Source: Parvularculaceae bacterium (lineage in GTDB: Bacteria > Pseudomonadota > Alphaproteobacteria > Caulobacterales > Parvularculaceae). Taken from it: 64,000 nt of DNA. Numbering within the stretch: position 1 is the stretch's first letter; every line of letters starts with the position of its first letter. Of this stretch, positions 39,646 to 51,083 are shown piece by piece. The notes below the pieces were generated by a model. It was not told the DNA's origin and searched no databases. It saw only the letters and a program-made list of their open reading frames with translations. The translations under genes were made by a program, and so were the position numbers. Location of the stretch: positions 350,650-414,649 of the forward strand of contig JANQSJ010000004.1 in NCBI GenBank assembly GCA_028284065.1, written 5' to 3'.

Positions 39646-40308
39646 ATGAAAAGATGTCTTGGGGCGCTGGCGCTGACCGCCAGCCTGTTTTGCGGAGCGG
39701 TTGCTAGCGCCGCCACGGTTACCGTTGATGATCCAACGACGGTCTTTGCTGACTTTGAGTTCAACGCCAGCAGCGTGGATGAAGCGGACGCGACCGGCAG
39801 CGGCGTCGTTCTGACGGGGCCTGGAACGCCCACCTCGACTATCGCCGTGGGCGTCGCCGATTTCGGCGCGTCAATGGCCGGCGATAACGGACTGGCTGTC
39901 CTCTTCAGTAAGGCGGCCAACCTGCCAAGCGTGCGATTTGTCGTTTCGGTCGAGCAGGATAGCTTTAGTGCGAATGGCAACGGGCCGTTTCTTCGAAATT
40001 TCCAGCTGAGAATAGAAGACGCCGCGACCGGCGGCATGGTCTTTTTCGACGGTCCGATCACTGGCGCTGACGGCATACCGCTCGTCGGCGCGGACGCGGA
40101 CACGCTGCTTGCGTTCGACACGCTCGCGGGCGTCGATACGATAAGGCTCACATTCTTCGGCGAACACTTCGGCAATGGCTTTCCCGACATAAACATCGCT
40201 GTCTCGTCGGTGCCGGTTCCGGCGGCCCTGCCGCTATTGCTTTCCGGGATCGCAGGGCTCGGCTTTGCCGCGAGGCGCCGCAGCGGAAATCTCCGCGCAG
40301 CAGGATAG
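39646..40308 (+). CDS. VPLPA-CTERM sorting-signal envelope protein
   Basis: 220 residues from ATG 39646. The signal peptide GALALTASLFCGAVASA is followed by a beta-rich domain resembling surface jelly-roll proteins (TVTVDDPTTVFADFEFNASS; DTIRLTFFGEHFGNG). The C-terminus is a sorting signal: SSVPVPAALPLL, hydrophobic LSGIAGLGFA, then ARRRSG. An exosortase is expected to process it; none is in the window. It is the second such protein here after 10106-10690; outside the tail the two do not look alike. Confidence 0.85.
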   Translation: MKRCLGALALTASLFCGAVASAATVTVDDPTTVFADFEFNASSVDEADATGSGVVLTGPGTPTSTIAVGVADFGASMAGDNGLAVLFSKAANLPSVRFVVSVEQDSFSANGNGPFLRNFQLRIEDAATGGMVFFDGPITGADGIPLVGADADTLLAFDTLAGVDTIRLTFFGEHFGNGFPDINIAVSSVPVPAALPLLLSGIAGLGFAARRRSGNLRAAG

Positions 40309-40600
40309 CGCGTCCCAAAGGCAAACGCGGATTTTCCGTGATCTGGCGACGGGAATAGGCTCGCAAGGTCAATTCCTGCCGCCCATATGGACCCGGTGGG
40401 AACAATGGTCCTGAGGGCGTCATTGCCGCAACGTCTTACGTCCGATGATCCTCGCTCCCGCAAAGGCTTTTCATGGCGACGGCGGAAGACCATTCGTCGT
40501 CCCGAAACGATCAAGAAGTGAGACGCGAACCGATAAGGCGATCCTGATAGGCGCATTCGCTTTTGTGTGCTTTCTTGGCTGGAGAATAGGGAGCCTGACC

Positions 40601-41128
40601 ATGCGGATCGACGCTATCCAGATCGGGGAGAATCCGCCGGAAGACGTAAATGTCATCGTCGAGGTTCCGGTGGGCGGCCAGCCCATAAAATACGAAATGG
40701 ACAAGGCCGCTGGCGCGCTCGTGGTCGACCGATTCCTCTACACGGCCATGTCCTATCCCGGAAACTACGGCTTCGTGCCGCACACGCTTTCCGACGATGG
40801 CGACCCCATCGACGTGCTCGTCTGCAACAATCGTCCCCTGATGCCGGGATGCGTTATCAATGTGCGCCCGATCGGCGTCATGATGATGGAGGACAATTCC
40901 GGCCTTGACGAAAAAATCCTGGCCGTTCCGGGCCCGGCGCTGACGCAGCGATATGATGAGGTGCGCGAATACACCGAATTGCCGGAGATCACGCTCAAGA
41001 AAATCGAGCATTTCTTTGAGCACTACAAGGATCTGGAGCCTGGCAAATGGGTGAAGATTGGCGGCTGGCAAAACGCGGACGTGGCGCGCAAGCTCATCGC
41101 TGAGGCGATTGACCGGGCCGCCGCCTAG
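40601..41128 (+). CDS. ppa: Inorganic pyrophosphatase (family I)
   Basis: 175 residues from ATG 40601; the frame is open from 40445, but GGAGAATAGGGAG stands just before this ATG and [21 protein letters not shown] is the conserved start. Active-site motifs include [27 protein letters not shown], and the metal-binding [10 protein letters not shown]. It hydrolyses pyrophosphate to phosphate and drives biosynthetic reactions. Length is typical of the hexameric bacterial enzyme. Confidence 0.96.
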   Translation: MRIDAIQIGENPPEDVNVIVEVPVGGQPIKYEMDKAAGALVVDRFLYTAMSYPGNYGFVPHTLSDDGDPIDVLVCNNRPLMPGCVINVRPIGVMMMEDNSGLDEKILAVPGPALTQRYDEVREYTELPEITLKKIEHFFEHYKDLEPGKWVKIGGWQNADVARKLIAEAIDRAAA

Positions 41129-41526
41129 TGGCGTGGATTGGGAGTTCGCCAGGCGATCAGTCGCTGGCTAGAGGTCGAATTTCAACTCCAAACGCTTCCC
41201 GTTACTCAGAATATTGCTAATTTTGTTTCGTGTCCGATAGCTTTTCGACGCACGGGGAAATTGCGTAGCGAACCTTGGAGTCGCGTCGCCTGTGGCGGCA
41301 GCGACGGTTTGGATGGACGACGGGCGGCCAGTCGCGCGAGCAAATGGCGCGGACTTAGCGAGCCTGGAGCGGCGCATTGAGAATGGTCCGCATAAAGACT
41401 TGAGACGCCGTGGATCGGCAGGGATGTGATTGCTGAGGGGATGCGTCGGTCGCCGGCGGAGGACTGCTGCGCGGACCGACTTAAAGCGGCCGGCCGATCG
41501 GGGACATCGCCAAGCAGGGGTGCGCA
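41129..41526. other. Intergenic region before the TonB receptor
   Basis: About 400 bp, moderately AT-rich at 41190-41260 compared with neighbours. It should hold the receptor promoter. No Fur-box-like sequence or riboswitch fold was clear to me. Confidence 0.35.
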
Positions 41527-43977
41527 ATGAGACAATGTTTGCTTGCCGGCGCGTCCGCCGCGCTTTGCGTCGCGATTCACCCCGTGGCCGCTCAGGGACC
41601 TGAAGGCGTTTCGGACGACACCACATCCGAGTCGGCCGAGGCGACTGACGCATTGCGTTTGGCCGTGGTGGACGAAATTGTCGTTTACACCCAGAAGCGA
41701 GAACAATTCTCGCAGGACGTGCCGCTCGCCGTGACGTCTTTTGGCCAGGAGCGCCTTGACCGCCTCGGCGTTCAGCAGTTCGACGACCTTGCGGACTTCG
41801 TGCCCGGCCTGGAGATCCAGGAGCAGAGCGCCAACAATGCGAGCTTCGTGATACGCGGCATTACGTCGGATTCCGGCGCGGCGAATATCGAGCCGCGGGT
41901 CACCATCTTTCAGGACGGCGTGACGATCTCCCGATCGCGCGGATCCTTCGTGGAGCTTTTCGACGCGACGGTCGAGGTCGCCCGCGGCCCGCAGTCGACG
42001 CTGTTCGGACGTTCCGCGCTTATCGGCGCGATTAATATCGTCCAGAACAAAGCCGACTACGAGACCGCTTTTTCCGCGCGGGCCGGCGCCGGAAATCTGG
42101 ATTTCCAGCTCATCGAAGGCGTCGCCAACCTGCCCATCGTCGATGGCAAGGCGGCTGTCCGCCTCGCCGCGCGGTACAAGAAACGCGACGGCTATGTAGA
42201 GAACTTGCTCGGCGGGACGGATTTCAACAGCGTCGAATTGGGCGCGTTCCGCGGCTCTATCCGTTTCGATCTGACCGAGCGGCTTAGGGGCGATCTGATC
42301 TTTAATTATCAGCGTGACAATAATTCCGGCACCGCGTTCAAGTCCGGCGCCTTTATCCCCGACGGCGGCGACCTCAATCCATCAAGTCCGGCCGCCCTAA
42401 ACGCGTTCGGGTCGTTTGAGGGTGCGGCGGGGCTTGGTCTAGACCGGGAGGTCTATGGCGCGACGTTGCTTCTTGAATGGGCGGCAAGCGACGCAATAAC
42501 CGTAAATTCGGTCACGGGGTGGCGCGAGTTCGACTCGCTTGAGATTTTTGATCCGGACGGGTTCGCCGCGCCTCTGTTCGTTTTCGGCGAAAACTCCGTC
42601 AGCGAACAGGTGAGCCAGGAGATCCGTCTTAGATACGACGATGGCGGGCCGATAACTGGCTTCGTGGGCGCGTCTTACTTCTATGAAGACGGTTTTCAGC
42701 GCGTGCCCCTCGAATATGATGAACGCTCCGTCCAGGCGCTTCTGCAGGGCTTTCTGTTCACCGGCGTTCGCGGCCTGCCGCAGCCGACGCCTGACTTCAA
42801 CTCATTTCCAGCAAACAGTCTTGGCGCGTTGCCGGATATCGTTCCGTTAAAGCCGGTGCACGCGGAAGAATTCACGAATTTCGGCAAGACCGAAGCCATC
42901 GACATCTTCGCCGACGTTTCCATCCGACCGACGGATAGGCTCGAAATCATCGCCGGCGCGCGCTACACGCGCGACGATAAGACCGCTGGTTTCGCGGCCG
43001 GACTCATCAACGGGCCGAGCGCGCTTACCGGAGTGGGGATCTTTCTCGGCGCGTCAATCTTCAACGAAAACACGCCCGTGTTCGTGAGCGACACGTTCGG
43101 CGGATTCGCATGGCGCGCCGTGGCGAACTATGAAGTATCGGACGCCCTCAACGTCTATTTCAACTACGGCCGCGGCCGCCGGCCTGAGGTCCTGGAAATT
43201 CAGTCCACGCCCTTTACCGTCGGCGTCAGCGAAGATGAAGTTGTCGTTGTCCCTGCGGAGACCGTCAACTCATACGAGTTCGGCGCAAAGGGCCGATTCT
43301 GGGACGGCGCGGTAAGCCTCGATCTCGCCGCCTATTATTACGCATACGCCAATTTCCAGTCTTCCCGCGTCAATGACGTCGGCGCGATCGAAGCGATCAA
43401 CGCGGGCAATGCGGACGCCTACGGGGTCGAAGTCTCCGCCGTCGGACAGGTTTCGGACTGGGCGCAGATCTTCGTCAACTACGCCTACAGCCGAGCCCGG
43501 TTCGAAGACTTCAGCGATGCAGGAGAGCCGCAGGCCTTCGCCGGCAACAGGTTCCGGCTTAGTCCTGATCATGCGCTTTCCGTTGGCGGGACGTTCAGTC
43601 ACGAGACCGGTTATGGATCCTTCGGGCTCACGCCTATCTACTCCTTCCGCTCGAAAGTGTTTTTCGACGATAACAATGATCTCGCAATCAATCCGCGTAA
43701 TGGAGCTGTTCTGCAGCCGGTCGAGATCCTGCCGCCTGAGTTCGCCGCTTTTCAACCTGACCTACAGGACGAAGTTCAGGAAGCCTTTGGCGTGCTCGAT
43801 CTTCGCTTGCGGTTCGACGCCCCAGATGGGCGCTGGGGCCTTGAGTTCTTCGTCGAGAATGTGTTCGACAAGGAGTTCATCGTTGACGCGGGCAACGCCG
43901 GCGACACGTTCGGCATCCCAACCTTTATCGCGGGCCCGCCGCGGCTTTTCGGCGGCTATGTGAACGTCCGCTTCTGA
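41527..43977 (+). CDS. TonB-dependent outer-membrane receptor
   Basis: 816 residues from ATG 41527. The signal peptide LLAGASAALCVAIHPVAAQ leads to a TonB-box-like region (VDEIVVYTQKRE). The plug domain has VPLAVTSFGQERLDRLGV, SFVIRGITSD and EVARGPQSTLFGRSALIGAI. A long 22-strand-type barrel follows, ending with the outer-membrane signature GGYVNVRF with terminal Phe. The sequence resembles the large sphingomonad/caulobacter-type receptor families (iron complexes, sugars or aromatic compounds); the ligand is unknown. The next gene is an FAH-family enzyme 56 bp downstream. Confidence 0.93.
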   Translation: MRQCLLAGASAALCVAIHPVAAQGPEGVSDDTTSESAEATDALRLAVVDEIVVYTQKREQFSQDVPLAVTSFGQERLDRLGVQQFDDLADFVPGLEIQEQSANNASFVIRGITSDSGAANIEPRVTIFQDGVTISRSRGSFVELFDATVEVARGPQSTLFGRSALIGAINIVQNKADYETAFSARAGAGNLDFQLIEGVANLPIVDGKAAVRLAARYKKRDGYVENLLGGTDFNSVELGAFRGSIRFDLTERLRGDLIFNYQRDNNSGTAFKSGAFIPDGGDLNPSSPAALNAFGSFEGAAGLGLDREVYGATLLLEWAASDAITVNSVTGWREFDSLEIFDPDGFAAPLFVFGENSVSEQVSQEIRLRYDDGGPITGFVGASYFYEDGFQRVPLEYDERSVQALLQGFLFTGVRGLPQPTPDFNSFPANSLGALPDIVPLKPVHAEEFTNFGKTEAIDIFADVSIRPTDRLEIIAGARYTRDDKTAGFAAGLINGPSALTGVGIFLGASIFNENTPVFVSDTFGGFAWRAVANYEVSDALNVYFNYGRGRRPEVLEIQSTPFTVGVSEDEVVVVPAETVNSYEFGAKGRFWDGAVSLDLAAYYYAYANFQSSRVNDVGAIEAINAGNADAYGVEVSAVGQVSDWAQIFVNYAYSRARFEDFSDAGEPQAFAGNRFRLSPDHALSVGGTFSHETGYGSFGLTPIYSFRSKVFFDDNNDLAINPRNGAVLQPVEILPPEFAAFQPDLQDEVQEAFGVLDLRLRFDAPDGRWGLEFFVENVFDKEFIVDAGNAGDTFGIPTFIAGPPRLFGGYVNVRF

Positions 43978-44033
43978 AGTTGGGATTGAAAAAGCTTCAC
44001 AGCGGCTACGTCCCCGCGCTAGTCAGAAGCGTG

Positions 44034-44717
44034 ATGTCCGACCCTGGCCCGCTAGTCTTTCCGTCCCATCCCCCTGTCGTTGCGGCTGTTGATGGCGGCG
44101 GCGCATTCCCCGTGCGGCGTATCTTCTGCGTCGGCAAGAACTACGCCGACCATGTTGCGGAAATGGGCGGCGACGCGCGCCGCGATACGCCGGTGTTCTT
44201 CACCAAGGCGGCCGACTGCCTCGTTGCGCCCGGCGCGGTTCCCTATCCGCCGAGGACGGATAATCTCCACTTTGAAGGTGAACTGGTCGTCGCGCTGAAA
44301 GCCGGCGGGCGCGACCTCGCTGCAGAGGACGCCGGAGCCCTAGTCTTTGGCTGCGCCGCAGGGTGCGATTTGACGCGGCGGGACCTGCAGGCGCAGGCGA
44401 AGAGCGCCGGCGCGCCGTGGGACATGGCGAAATCGTTTGACGCCTCCGCGCCGATGGCCGCTATCAGAAAGGGCCCCATTGCGCCCGGCGCGCGACTTGT
44501 GACGACCGTCAATGACGAGACGCGCCAGGACGCTGCGCTCGCCGATATGATCTGGCCCGCCGCGGACGTGATCGCCGCCCTGTCCGCGTTTGTTGAACTA
44601 GCGGCGGGCGATCTCATCTTTACAGGCACTCCGGCGGGGGTAGGGCGGCTTGCGCGCGGCGACAGCGTGACGGTCGCCATCGACGGCCTGCCGACCCTCG
44701 AATTCTCGATTTCGTGA
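44034..44717 (+). CDS. Fumarylacetoacetate hydrolase family protein
   Basis: 227 residues from ATG 44034. FAH-fold motifs: FCVGKNYADHVAEMGGD, PVFFTKAADCLVAPG, and LHFEGELVVAL with the metal-binding Glu pair, then VFGCAAGCDLTRRDLQ, WDMAKSFDASAP and FTGTPAGVGRLARGD. Such short members include acylpyruvate hydrolases and oxaloacetate decarboxylases that work on 2,4-diketo or 2-oxo acids using Mg2+. It probably follows the TonB receptor in one transcript and precedes the GAF-domain reductase by 10 bp. Confidence 0.92.
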   Translation: MSDPGPLVFPSHPPVVAAVDGGGAFPVRRIFCVGKNYADHVAEMGGDARRDTPVFFTKAADCLVAPGAVPYPPRTDNLHFEGELVVALKAGGRDLAAEDAGALVFGCAAGCDLTRRDLQAQAKSAGAPWDMAKSFDASAPMAAIRKGPIAPGARLVTTVNDETRQDAALADMIWPAADVIAALSAFVELAAGDLIFTGTPAGVGRLARGDSVTVAIDGLPTLEFSIS

Positions 44718-44726
44718 GGCGTTGCA

Positions 44727-45200
44727 ATGGATACTGACGGAAAAACCAATCGATATGCGTCGGTGGAAAGGGAGATCGCCGCTGTGCTGGACGGCGAACC
44801 AAACGTCGTCGCTCGCATGGCGACGGTGTCGACCCTACTGCACCACGCTTTCGAGGCGTTCATCTGGACCGGATTCTATGTCGTCGATCGTGCGAAGCCC
44901 GATGAGCTTGTCATTGGCCCGTATCAAGGCCAGCTCGGCTGCCTGCGCATTCCCTTCGGAAAGGGCGTATGCGGTGCCGCGGCGGCGACGCGCGACACCG
45001 TCATCGTGGATGACGTCCACGCCTTTCCGGGCCATATCACCTGTGACGCGGCGGCCGCGTCGGAAATTGTGTTGCCGACCTTCGACACGCGTGGCGAACT
45101 TATCGCCGTTCTCGATATCGACAGCGACCGAAAAGCTGCGTTTGATGAGGCCGACGCCGCCGCGCTTAAGCGCATTCTGGACAAGTCTTTCCGCACGTAA
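44727..45200 (+). CDS. msrC: Free methionine-(R)-sulfoxide reductase (GAF domain)
   Basis: 157 residues, a single GAF domain. The three Cys of fRMsr are present: Cys72 in GQLGCLRIPF, Cys82 in GKGVCGAAA and Cys106 in GHITCDAAA. The spacing of 10 and 24 residues equals that of the E. coli enzyme (84, 94, 118). FDTRGELIAVLDIDS is also typical. It reduces free Met-(R)-O in the cytoplasm, using thioredoxin. It starts 10 bp after the FAH-family stop. Confidence 0.93.
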   Translation: MDTDGKTNRYASVEREIAAVLDGEPNVVARMATVSTLLHHAFEAFIWTGFYVVDRAKPDELVIGPYQGQLGCLRIPFGKGVCGAAAATRDTVIVDDVHAFPGHITCDAAAASEIVLPTFDTRGELIAVLDIDSDRKAAFDEADAAALKRILDKSFRT

Positions 45201-45255
45201 CTCCGCGGTGAGAATCATCTAAGGATCAGGACGTTCACAGAAGCGGCGGAGCGGC

Positions 45256-46374
45256 ATGGCGCGGCGGTTCTACGAATTCTTCGCCGGAGGCGGCATGGCG
45301 GCGATGGGCCTCGGAGCTGGCTGGCGATGCGCTTTCGCCAACGACATCGACCCTATGAAGGCCGCAGCTTACGCGGCGAACCATCCGTCTACGCCGTTTT
45401 GGCGTGGCGATATTGCGGACCTCGACGCACGCGACCTGCCGAGCGCGGCTGATCTCGCTTGGGCGTCGTTTCCGTGTCAGGATTTATCGCTGGCGGGCGC
45501 CGGCGCAGGGCTCGCCGGCGAAAGGTCTGGAACCTTCTGGGCGTTCCGACAACTGATGGCGGACTTGGCCGGCGAGGGTAGGGCTCCCGGGGTCATCGCA
45601 GTGGAAAACGTTGTCGGCCTCATGTCGACGAACGGCGGGCGCGACCTTGAGGCGGCGGCGCGCGCAATCGCCGACATCGGCTATCGCGTGGCGATGTTCA
45701 CGCTCGACGCCGCGCATTTCACGCCCCAGTCGCGCCGACGGCTGTTTCTCGTCGCGCAGCGCGAAGGCCTGACGCCCGTCTCGCAGCCTCAACGAGCGGA
45801 AGCGCGGGGCGCCGCCGAAGCCCGCGCGGCGGAAATGCTCGAAGCGGCGCTCGGGATAAGATGGTGGGCCGCCCTGCCGCCGACGCCGCCCCCGCGCAAC
45901 CATGATCTTGTCGACCTCGTGGACTGGGACGCGCAGACCGACCCCCTGGAGGTGACGCAGCGGCTGCTATCGCTGATGGCGCCCGCCCATCGCGAGCGCG
46001 TCGAAGCGGCAAGAAAGAGCGGCGGGCGAATGGTCGGCGCGGCTTACCGGCGCATGCGGACCGATGAGGCGGGCGCGCGCATCCAGCGCGCCGAAGTGCG
46101 TTTCGACGGCCTTGCAGGGTGCTTGCGCACGCCAGCCGGCGGCTCCAGTCGCCAGACGCTTCTGCTTATCGACCGCGGCCGCGCGCGCAGCCGATTGATC
46201 ACGCCGCGCGAGGCCGCCGCGCTTATGGGGCTGCCGCCGGAATACAAGCTGCCAGAGAAGTATAATGATGCCTACAAACTATGCGGGGACGGCGTCGTCG
46301 CGCCCGTTGTGCGTTTCATCGCCGAGACGATGATCGAACCTGCGCTCTCCAAGCATGGTAGGCGCGCGGCGTGA
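45256..46374 (+). CDS. DNA (cytosine-5) methyltransferase, apparently orphan
   Basis: 372 residues. C5-methyltransferase motifs: I FYEFFAGGGMAAMGLG, IV with catalytic Cys74 in SFPCQDLSLAGAG, VI GVIAVENVVGLM, VIII FTPQSRRRLFLVAQ, and IX-X RLITPREAAALMGLP with GDGVVAPVV. The target-recognition region lies between VIII and IX. No restriction endonuclease gene or Vsr lies on either side, so it is probably a solitary regulatory or phage-derived enzyme. Specificity cannot be read from sequence. Confidence 0.92.
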   Translation: MARRFYEFFAGGGMAAMGLGAGWRCAFANDIDPMKAAAYAANHPSTPFWRGDIADLDARDLPSAADLAWASFPCQDLSLAGAGAGLAGERSGTFWAFRQLMADLAGEGRAPGVIAVENVVGLMSTNGGRDLEAAARAIADIGYRVAMFTLDAAHFTPQSRRRLFLVAQREGLTPVSQPQRAEARGAAEARAAEMLEAALGIRWWAALPPTPPPRNHDLVDLVDWDAQTDPLEVTQRLLSLMAPAHRERVEAARKSGGRMVGAAYRRMRTDEAGARIQRAEVRFDGLAGCLRTPAGGSSRQTLLLIDRGRARSRLITPREAAALMGLPPEYKLPEKYNDAYKLCGDGVVAPVVRFIAETMIEPALSKHGRRAA

Positions 46375-46390
46375 CGCGGGCTGGCTCGCG

Positions 46391-47824
46391 CTACTGATTG
46401 GCGCTCGCCCAATCGGTATCGACGCCTGCGGCCGGAAGATCGGCCAGAAGGCGCTCGGTCGGGTCTTCAATTTTCGCGTCCATGACGTCGCGCGCGAGCC
46501 GGGCGGCGACGTCGGCGCCAAGTTCCTCCACAAAACCGGCGAAGCGCGCCGTCGACCATTCGCCGTTTTCCTTGGCGTTTCTGACGTAGGCGCGCCACAA
46601 TTCGAAGGGATTGCTCCCGTCCTCGCCGGCGACCTCCGCAGCCGCCGCCATGTGCAGAAGGAGGCCGCAGTCGTAATAGGCCTGGAAGTTCCCGCGCTCC
46701 ATTGCGCCACGCAACGGCCCGCGCTGGAGCTCCTCAGCGCAGCGATCAAATGCGCTTCTCAAGCGATCGTTCAAGTAGTCCTCAGGCGCTGCATCAAGGT
46801 CCTTTAGCGCCAGGAATGCCAAAAAGTCCGCGCCGCCTTCGTGCATCCAGCTCTCGTTCGCCGGGAAGTCGACGCCCCTGTAGTTCTGGAACAGGTGTGC
46901 GGCCTCATGGGCGAAGAACCATGCGAGGAAATAGGGGAAGGTCGGCCGCGCCGCGATTTCCGTCGCGCGCGCGCCTTCAAAGTGCATGAACACCTGGCCG
47001 GGCAGCGTCCCGCCCTTGATGTGGGAGCCTTCGCGAACGCCAGGCACGTTATAGGACACGAACATGGACGGCTTTTCGTCGATAGCGCCGAGGCGCTCGG
47101 TGAAGTACGCCATGAGCGGCGGAAAGAGAGTATCGAGCTGGCGCTTGATATCGCCGGGCAGGGCGGGGTCGATGACGGCGACAAAGTCGTTAGTCTCGAC
47201 GGGCGCGGTCGCGCCAGCGTAGAACTTAAGCCCGTCATTGCGATCAAGGTAGCTGTACGGACCATCTTGGACGGCCGACCCGACCAGAAAATGCGCCGCG
47301 TCGCCTGGGTCTATGGTGACCGGAAAGGGGCCGTCGCCGCCCGTCGCATCCGCCGGGCATTCCTCGGCGCAGGCGAGAATGCGCCCGGTGTATCCAAACA
47401 CACCGCCGCCGGCGCCCAGACGCGCAAAGGGCCAATAGCCAATGACGTCGGCGTTGTGGGCGGTCGATTCAGATACGCTGACGGCCTTAAAGCGGGCGCC
47501 GTCCCGCCGGCGAATCACGTCCTCCTCGCCGTCTTCGTAAGGACGCGCGATCAGTTCGAAATCCGCATCGAAAAGCCGCCAGCTTGCCGCCCGGCTGCCG
47601 TCCGATGGGCGGTATAGCCGCAATTCCGCGGTCGGCTGATCGACAGAGTAGTTGAACGTCCAGCTGTCGCCGTCGCCGCCGGGACGCAGCGTCACAGACG
47701 CCGCTTCCGCCACGCGCCGTTCGGAAACGTCGCGCGCATCGACCTTCGTCCCGTGAGCGCCGGCGCCTTCCCCTGCGCAGGCGGCAACGACGATCGGTCC
47801 AATGAGCATCGACAGAACCCGCAT
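46391..47824 (-). CDS. Metallopeptidase-like lipoprotein (M1/gluzincin-type HExxH)
   Basis: 477 residues from ATG 47824. The lipobox is GPIVVAACAG, so it is probably membrane-anchored in the periplasm. The N-terminal half is beta-rich and non-catalytic. The C-terminal half carries WFFAHEAAHLFQNYRG followed by NESWMHEGGADFLA, a zinc-binding HExxH-(n)-E arrangement as in M1-like gluzincins, although the usual exopeptidase GxMEN motif is not seen. A helical segment to the end completes the domain. Predicted secreted zinc peptidase of unknown substrate. Confidence 0.7.
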   Translation of the reverse strand: MRVLSMLIGPIVVAACAGEGAGAHGTKVDARDVSERRVAEAASVTLRPGGDGDSWTFNYSVDQPTAELRLYRPSDGSRAASWRLFDADFELIARPYEDGEEDVIRRRDGARFKAVSVSESTAHNADVIGYWPFARLGAGGGVFGYTGRILACAEECPADATGGDGPFPVTIDPGDAAHFLVGSAVQDGPYSYLDRNDGLKFYAGATAPVETNDFVAVIDPALPGDIKRQLDTLFPPLMAYFTERLGAIDEKPSMFVSYNVPGVREGSHIKGGTLPGQVFMHFEGARATEIAARPTFPYFLAWFFAHEAAHLFQNYRGVDFPANESWMHEGGADFLAFLALKDLDAAPEDYLNDRLRSAFDRCAEELQRGPLRGAMERGNFQAYYDCGLLLHMAAAAEVAGEDGSNPFELWRAYVRNAKENGEWSTARFAGFVEELGADVAARLARDVMDAKIEDPTERLLADLPAAGVDTDWASANQ

Positions 47825-47927
47825 TCGGTCGCCAGCCCTCGTTCGGATCAATTGCTACATCTGTCGCAAGTCAGATGACTGTTAACATGAAGTGCGAAGA
47901 CGTCAATCGACGCTGGCGGCTTGAACG

Positions 47928-48458
47928 TCAGTCGAGGACGCCGGCTGGCTCGCCGAAGCTCGATTGACGCAGGTCGGCCTTCGCGTTTTCTATCGTCCTT
48001 CTGACGGTGATCGGATCGTCGAGGTTCGGCAGTTCAATAACCCCGACCCCGGTGCCGCGAAGGATCAGCTTGCCATAGCCGAACATCCGGCCCCAGACGG
48101 ATTGGCGCAAATTGATTTCTTCGATCTTATTGAGGCTGACTTCCTGCGCGTCCCGAGAAATCAGGCCCGTCTTGTACACGAACCTGTAGCTGGTGACGAC
48201 GATCTCGGTCGTCCAGAGGTGAACGATGTGGCTCGTCATTATTACGAATCCGCACGCCGCGGCGACCGCCGCGGCCCACCAGGCGATCGTAAGCTGCGAT
48301 GCGGCGACCCCGCCCCCGAACTGCATCGCTGAAAGCATGACAGCGGGCGCGACGCCAAGCGCGAACCAAAAGACCGGGAAGAAACTGTAGGTCCAGTTGA
48401 AATTGGCGCGCATCAGCAGCTTTTCGCCGGACGCGAGCGTGCGTTGCACATAGGTCAT
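47928..48458 (-). CDS. Bacterial PH-domain membrane protein (YdbS-like)
   Basis: 176 residues. Two membrane helices span about residues 25-46 and 58-78. After them comes a bacterial PH domain: TTEIVVTSYRFVYKTGLISRD (in part), EVSLNKIEEINLRQSVWGRMFGYG and the final GVIELPNLDDP. This arrangement (two helices plus bPH_2) is that of single-unit YdbS/YdbT-like proteins, whose role is uncertain. No paired ydbT is present. Confidence 0.85.
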   Translation of the reverse strand: MTYVQRTLASGEKLLMRANFNWTYSFFPVFWFALGVAPAVMLSAMQFGGGVAASQLTIAWWAAAVAAACGFVIMTSHIVHLWTTEIVVTSYRFVYKTGLISRDAQEVSLNKIEEINLRQSVWGRMFGYGKLILRGTGVGVIELPNLDDPITVRRTIENAKADLRQSSFGEPAGVLD

Positions 48459-48731
48459 TTAAACGCCTACCCCTCAATTGCGCGCCGCCTGACGATCTCC
48501 GGTGATGGCCCGGCGACGCGCGCTTTAGTTATAGGCGGCGCGCGACCTCCTGCAAACGACGCAATCGTTGAAACGACCCCTTCGCTGCGATAAGAGGCGG
48601 GATCGCACCGATTTCACCTCGCTAGGCTGGCGACGGGCGCGCGAGTTCATGGATTTTCAGGTCCCCGTCGCGGTTTTGCCGCGGAACTTGGCCAGTGAGA
48701 GGCCGGGACCTGCATTGACGAAAGGCGATAA

Positions 48732-50399
<1,668 letters not shown>

Positions 50400-51083
50400 A
50401 CGCCCTGGCGCTTAAGCGCAGCTTCGCCTGGAAACGCGTTAGCGCGTTGCGATGCGCCGCCACGTCTCATGGATGAGACGTGACCGGCCGCGTCGTCCTT
50501 GGTCATCCGGTCATATGGCGTGAGGCCGTCATTTTTTAGCCTGGATTTACTCCGTAAACGGTCCTTAAAGCGTATCGCGCCAGTTATCGAACGTCGCCTC
50601 CGGGAGTCCGTCCTTGCGGAAATCCTCGGAAGCGGCGGTTGCTTTCTGCGGCGCACGCAGGACGCACGGCATTTGCGCAATGTTTGAGTTTCATCATCAT
50701 CGACTTCGCCTTTCGATCGCGTGAGCAACGTTCATGGAGAATTCCATCTTTGAAGGGCCTATGAATCGGGCGGCGTATTAGGGGATCTTCCTGGCCTCGG
50801 CCGCGTAAGCGATCGCGCTACGCGAAAGAGGCGTCCGAGTACTGACCGCCTCCCAGCTCCAACGGCGCAGCTCTCATGGAAACGATGCCGATCGGCGCTA
50901 ATCGGAACTATCCGCCCCATCACAAGGCGGCTCCGCGCCGCGGCGAAGGACTCTTGACGAACGCGTGTCTCGACCCGTCCGGTCGACCGAAATTGGGAAG
51001 ACTTTCTTGACCCGATGCGCGACCCGATCGCGAAAACGGAGCCGGGGTCGTCTTAGGAAAATGCTCTAAGTGATTGATTTTAA
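50400..51083. other. Intergenic region left of the prophage
   Basis: Nearly 700 bp without a supported gene. It contains the perfect 10-bp inverted repeat CACGTCTCAT-GG-ATGAGACGTG at 50461-50482, 62 bp after ettA. This could stop transcription but has no T-run. The region ends at the tRNA-Thr fragment that marks the phage junction, so this is the sequence once downstream of an intact tRNA-Thr gene. Confidence 0.5.
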
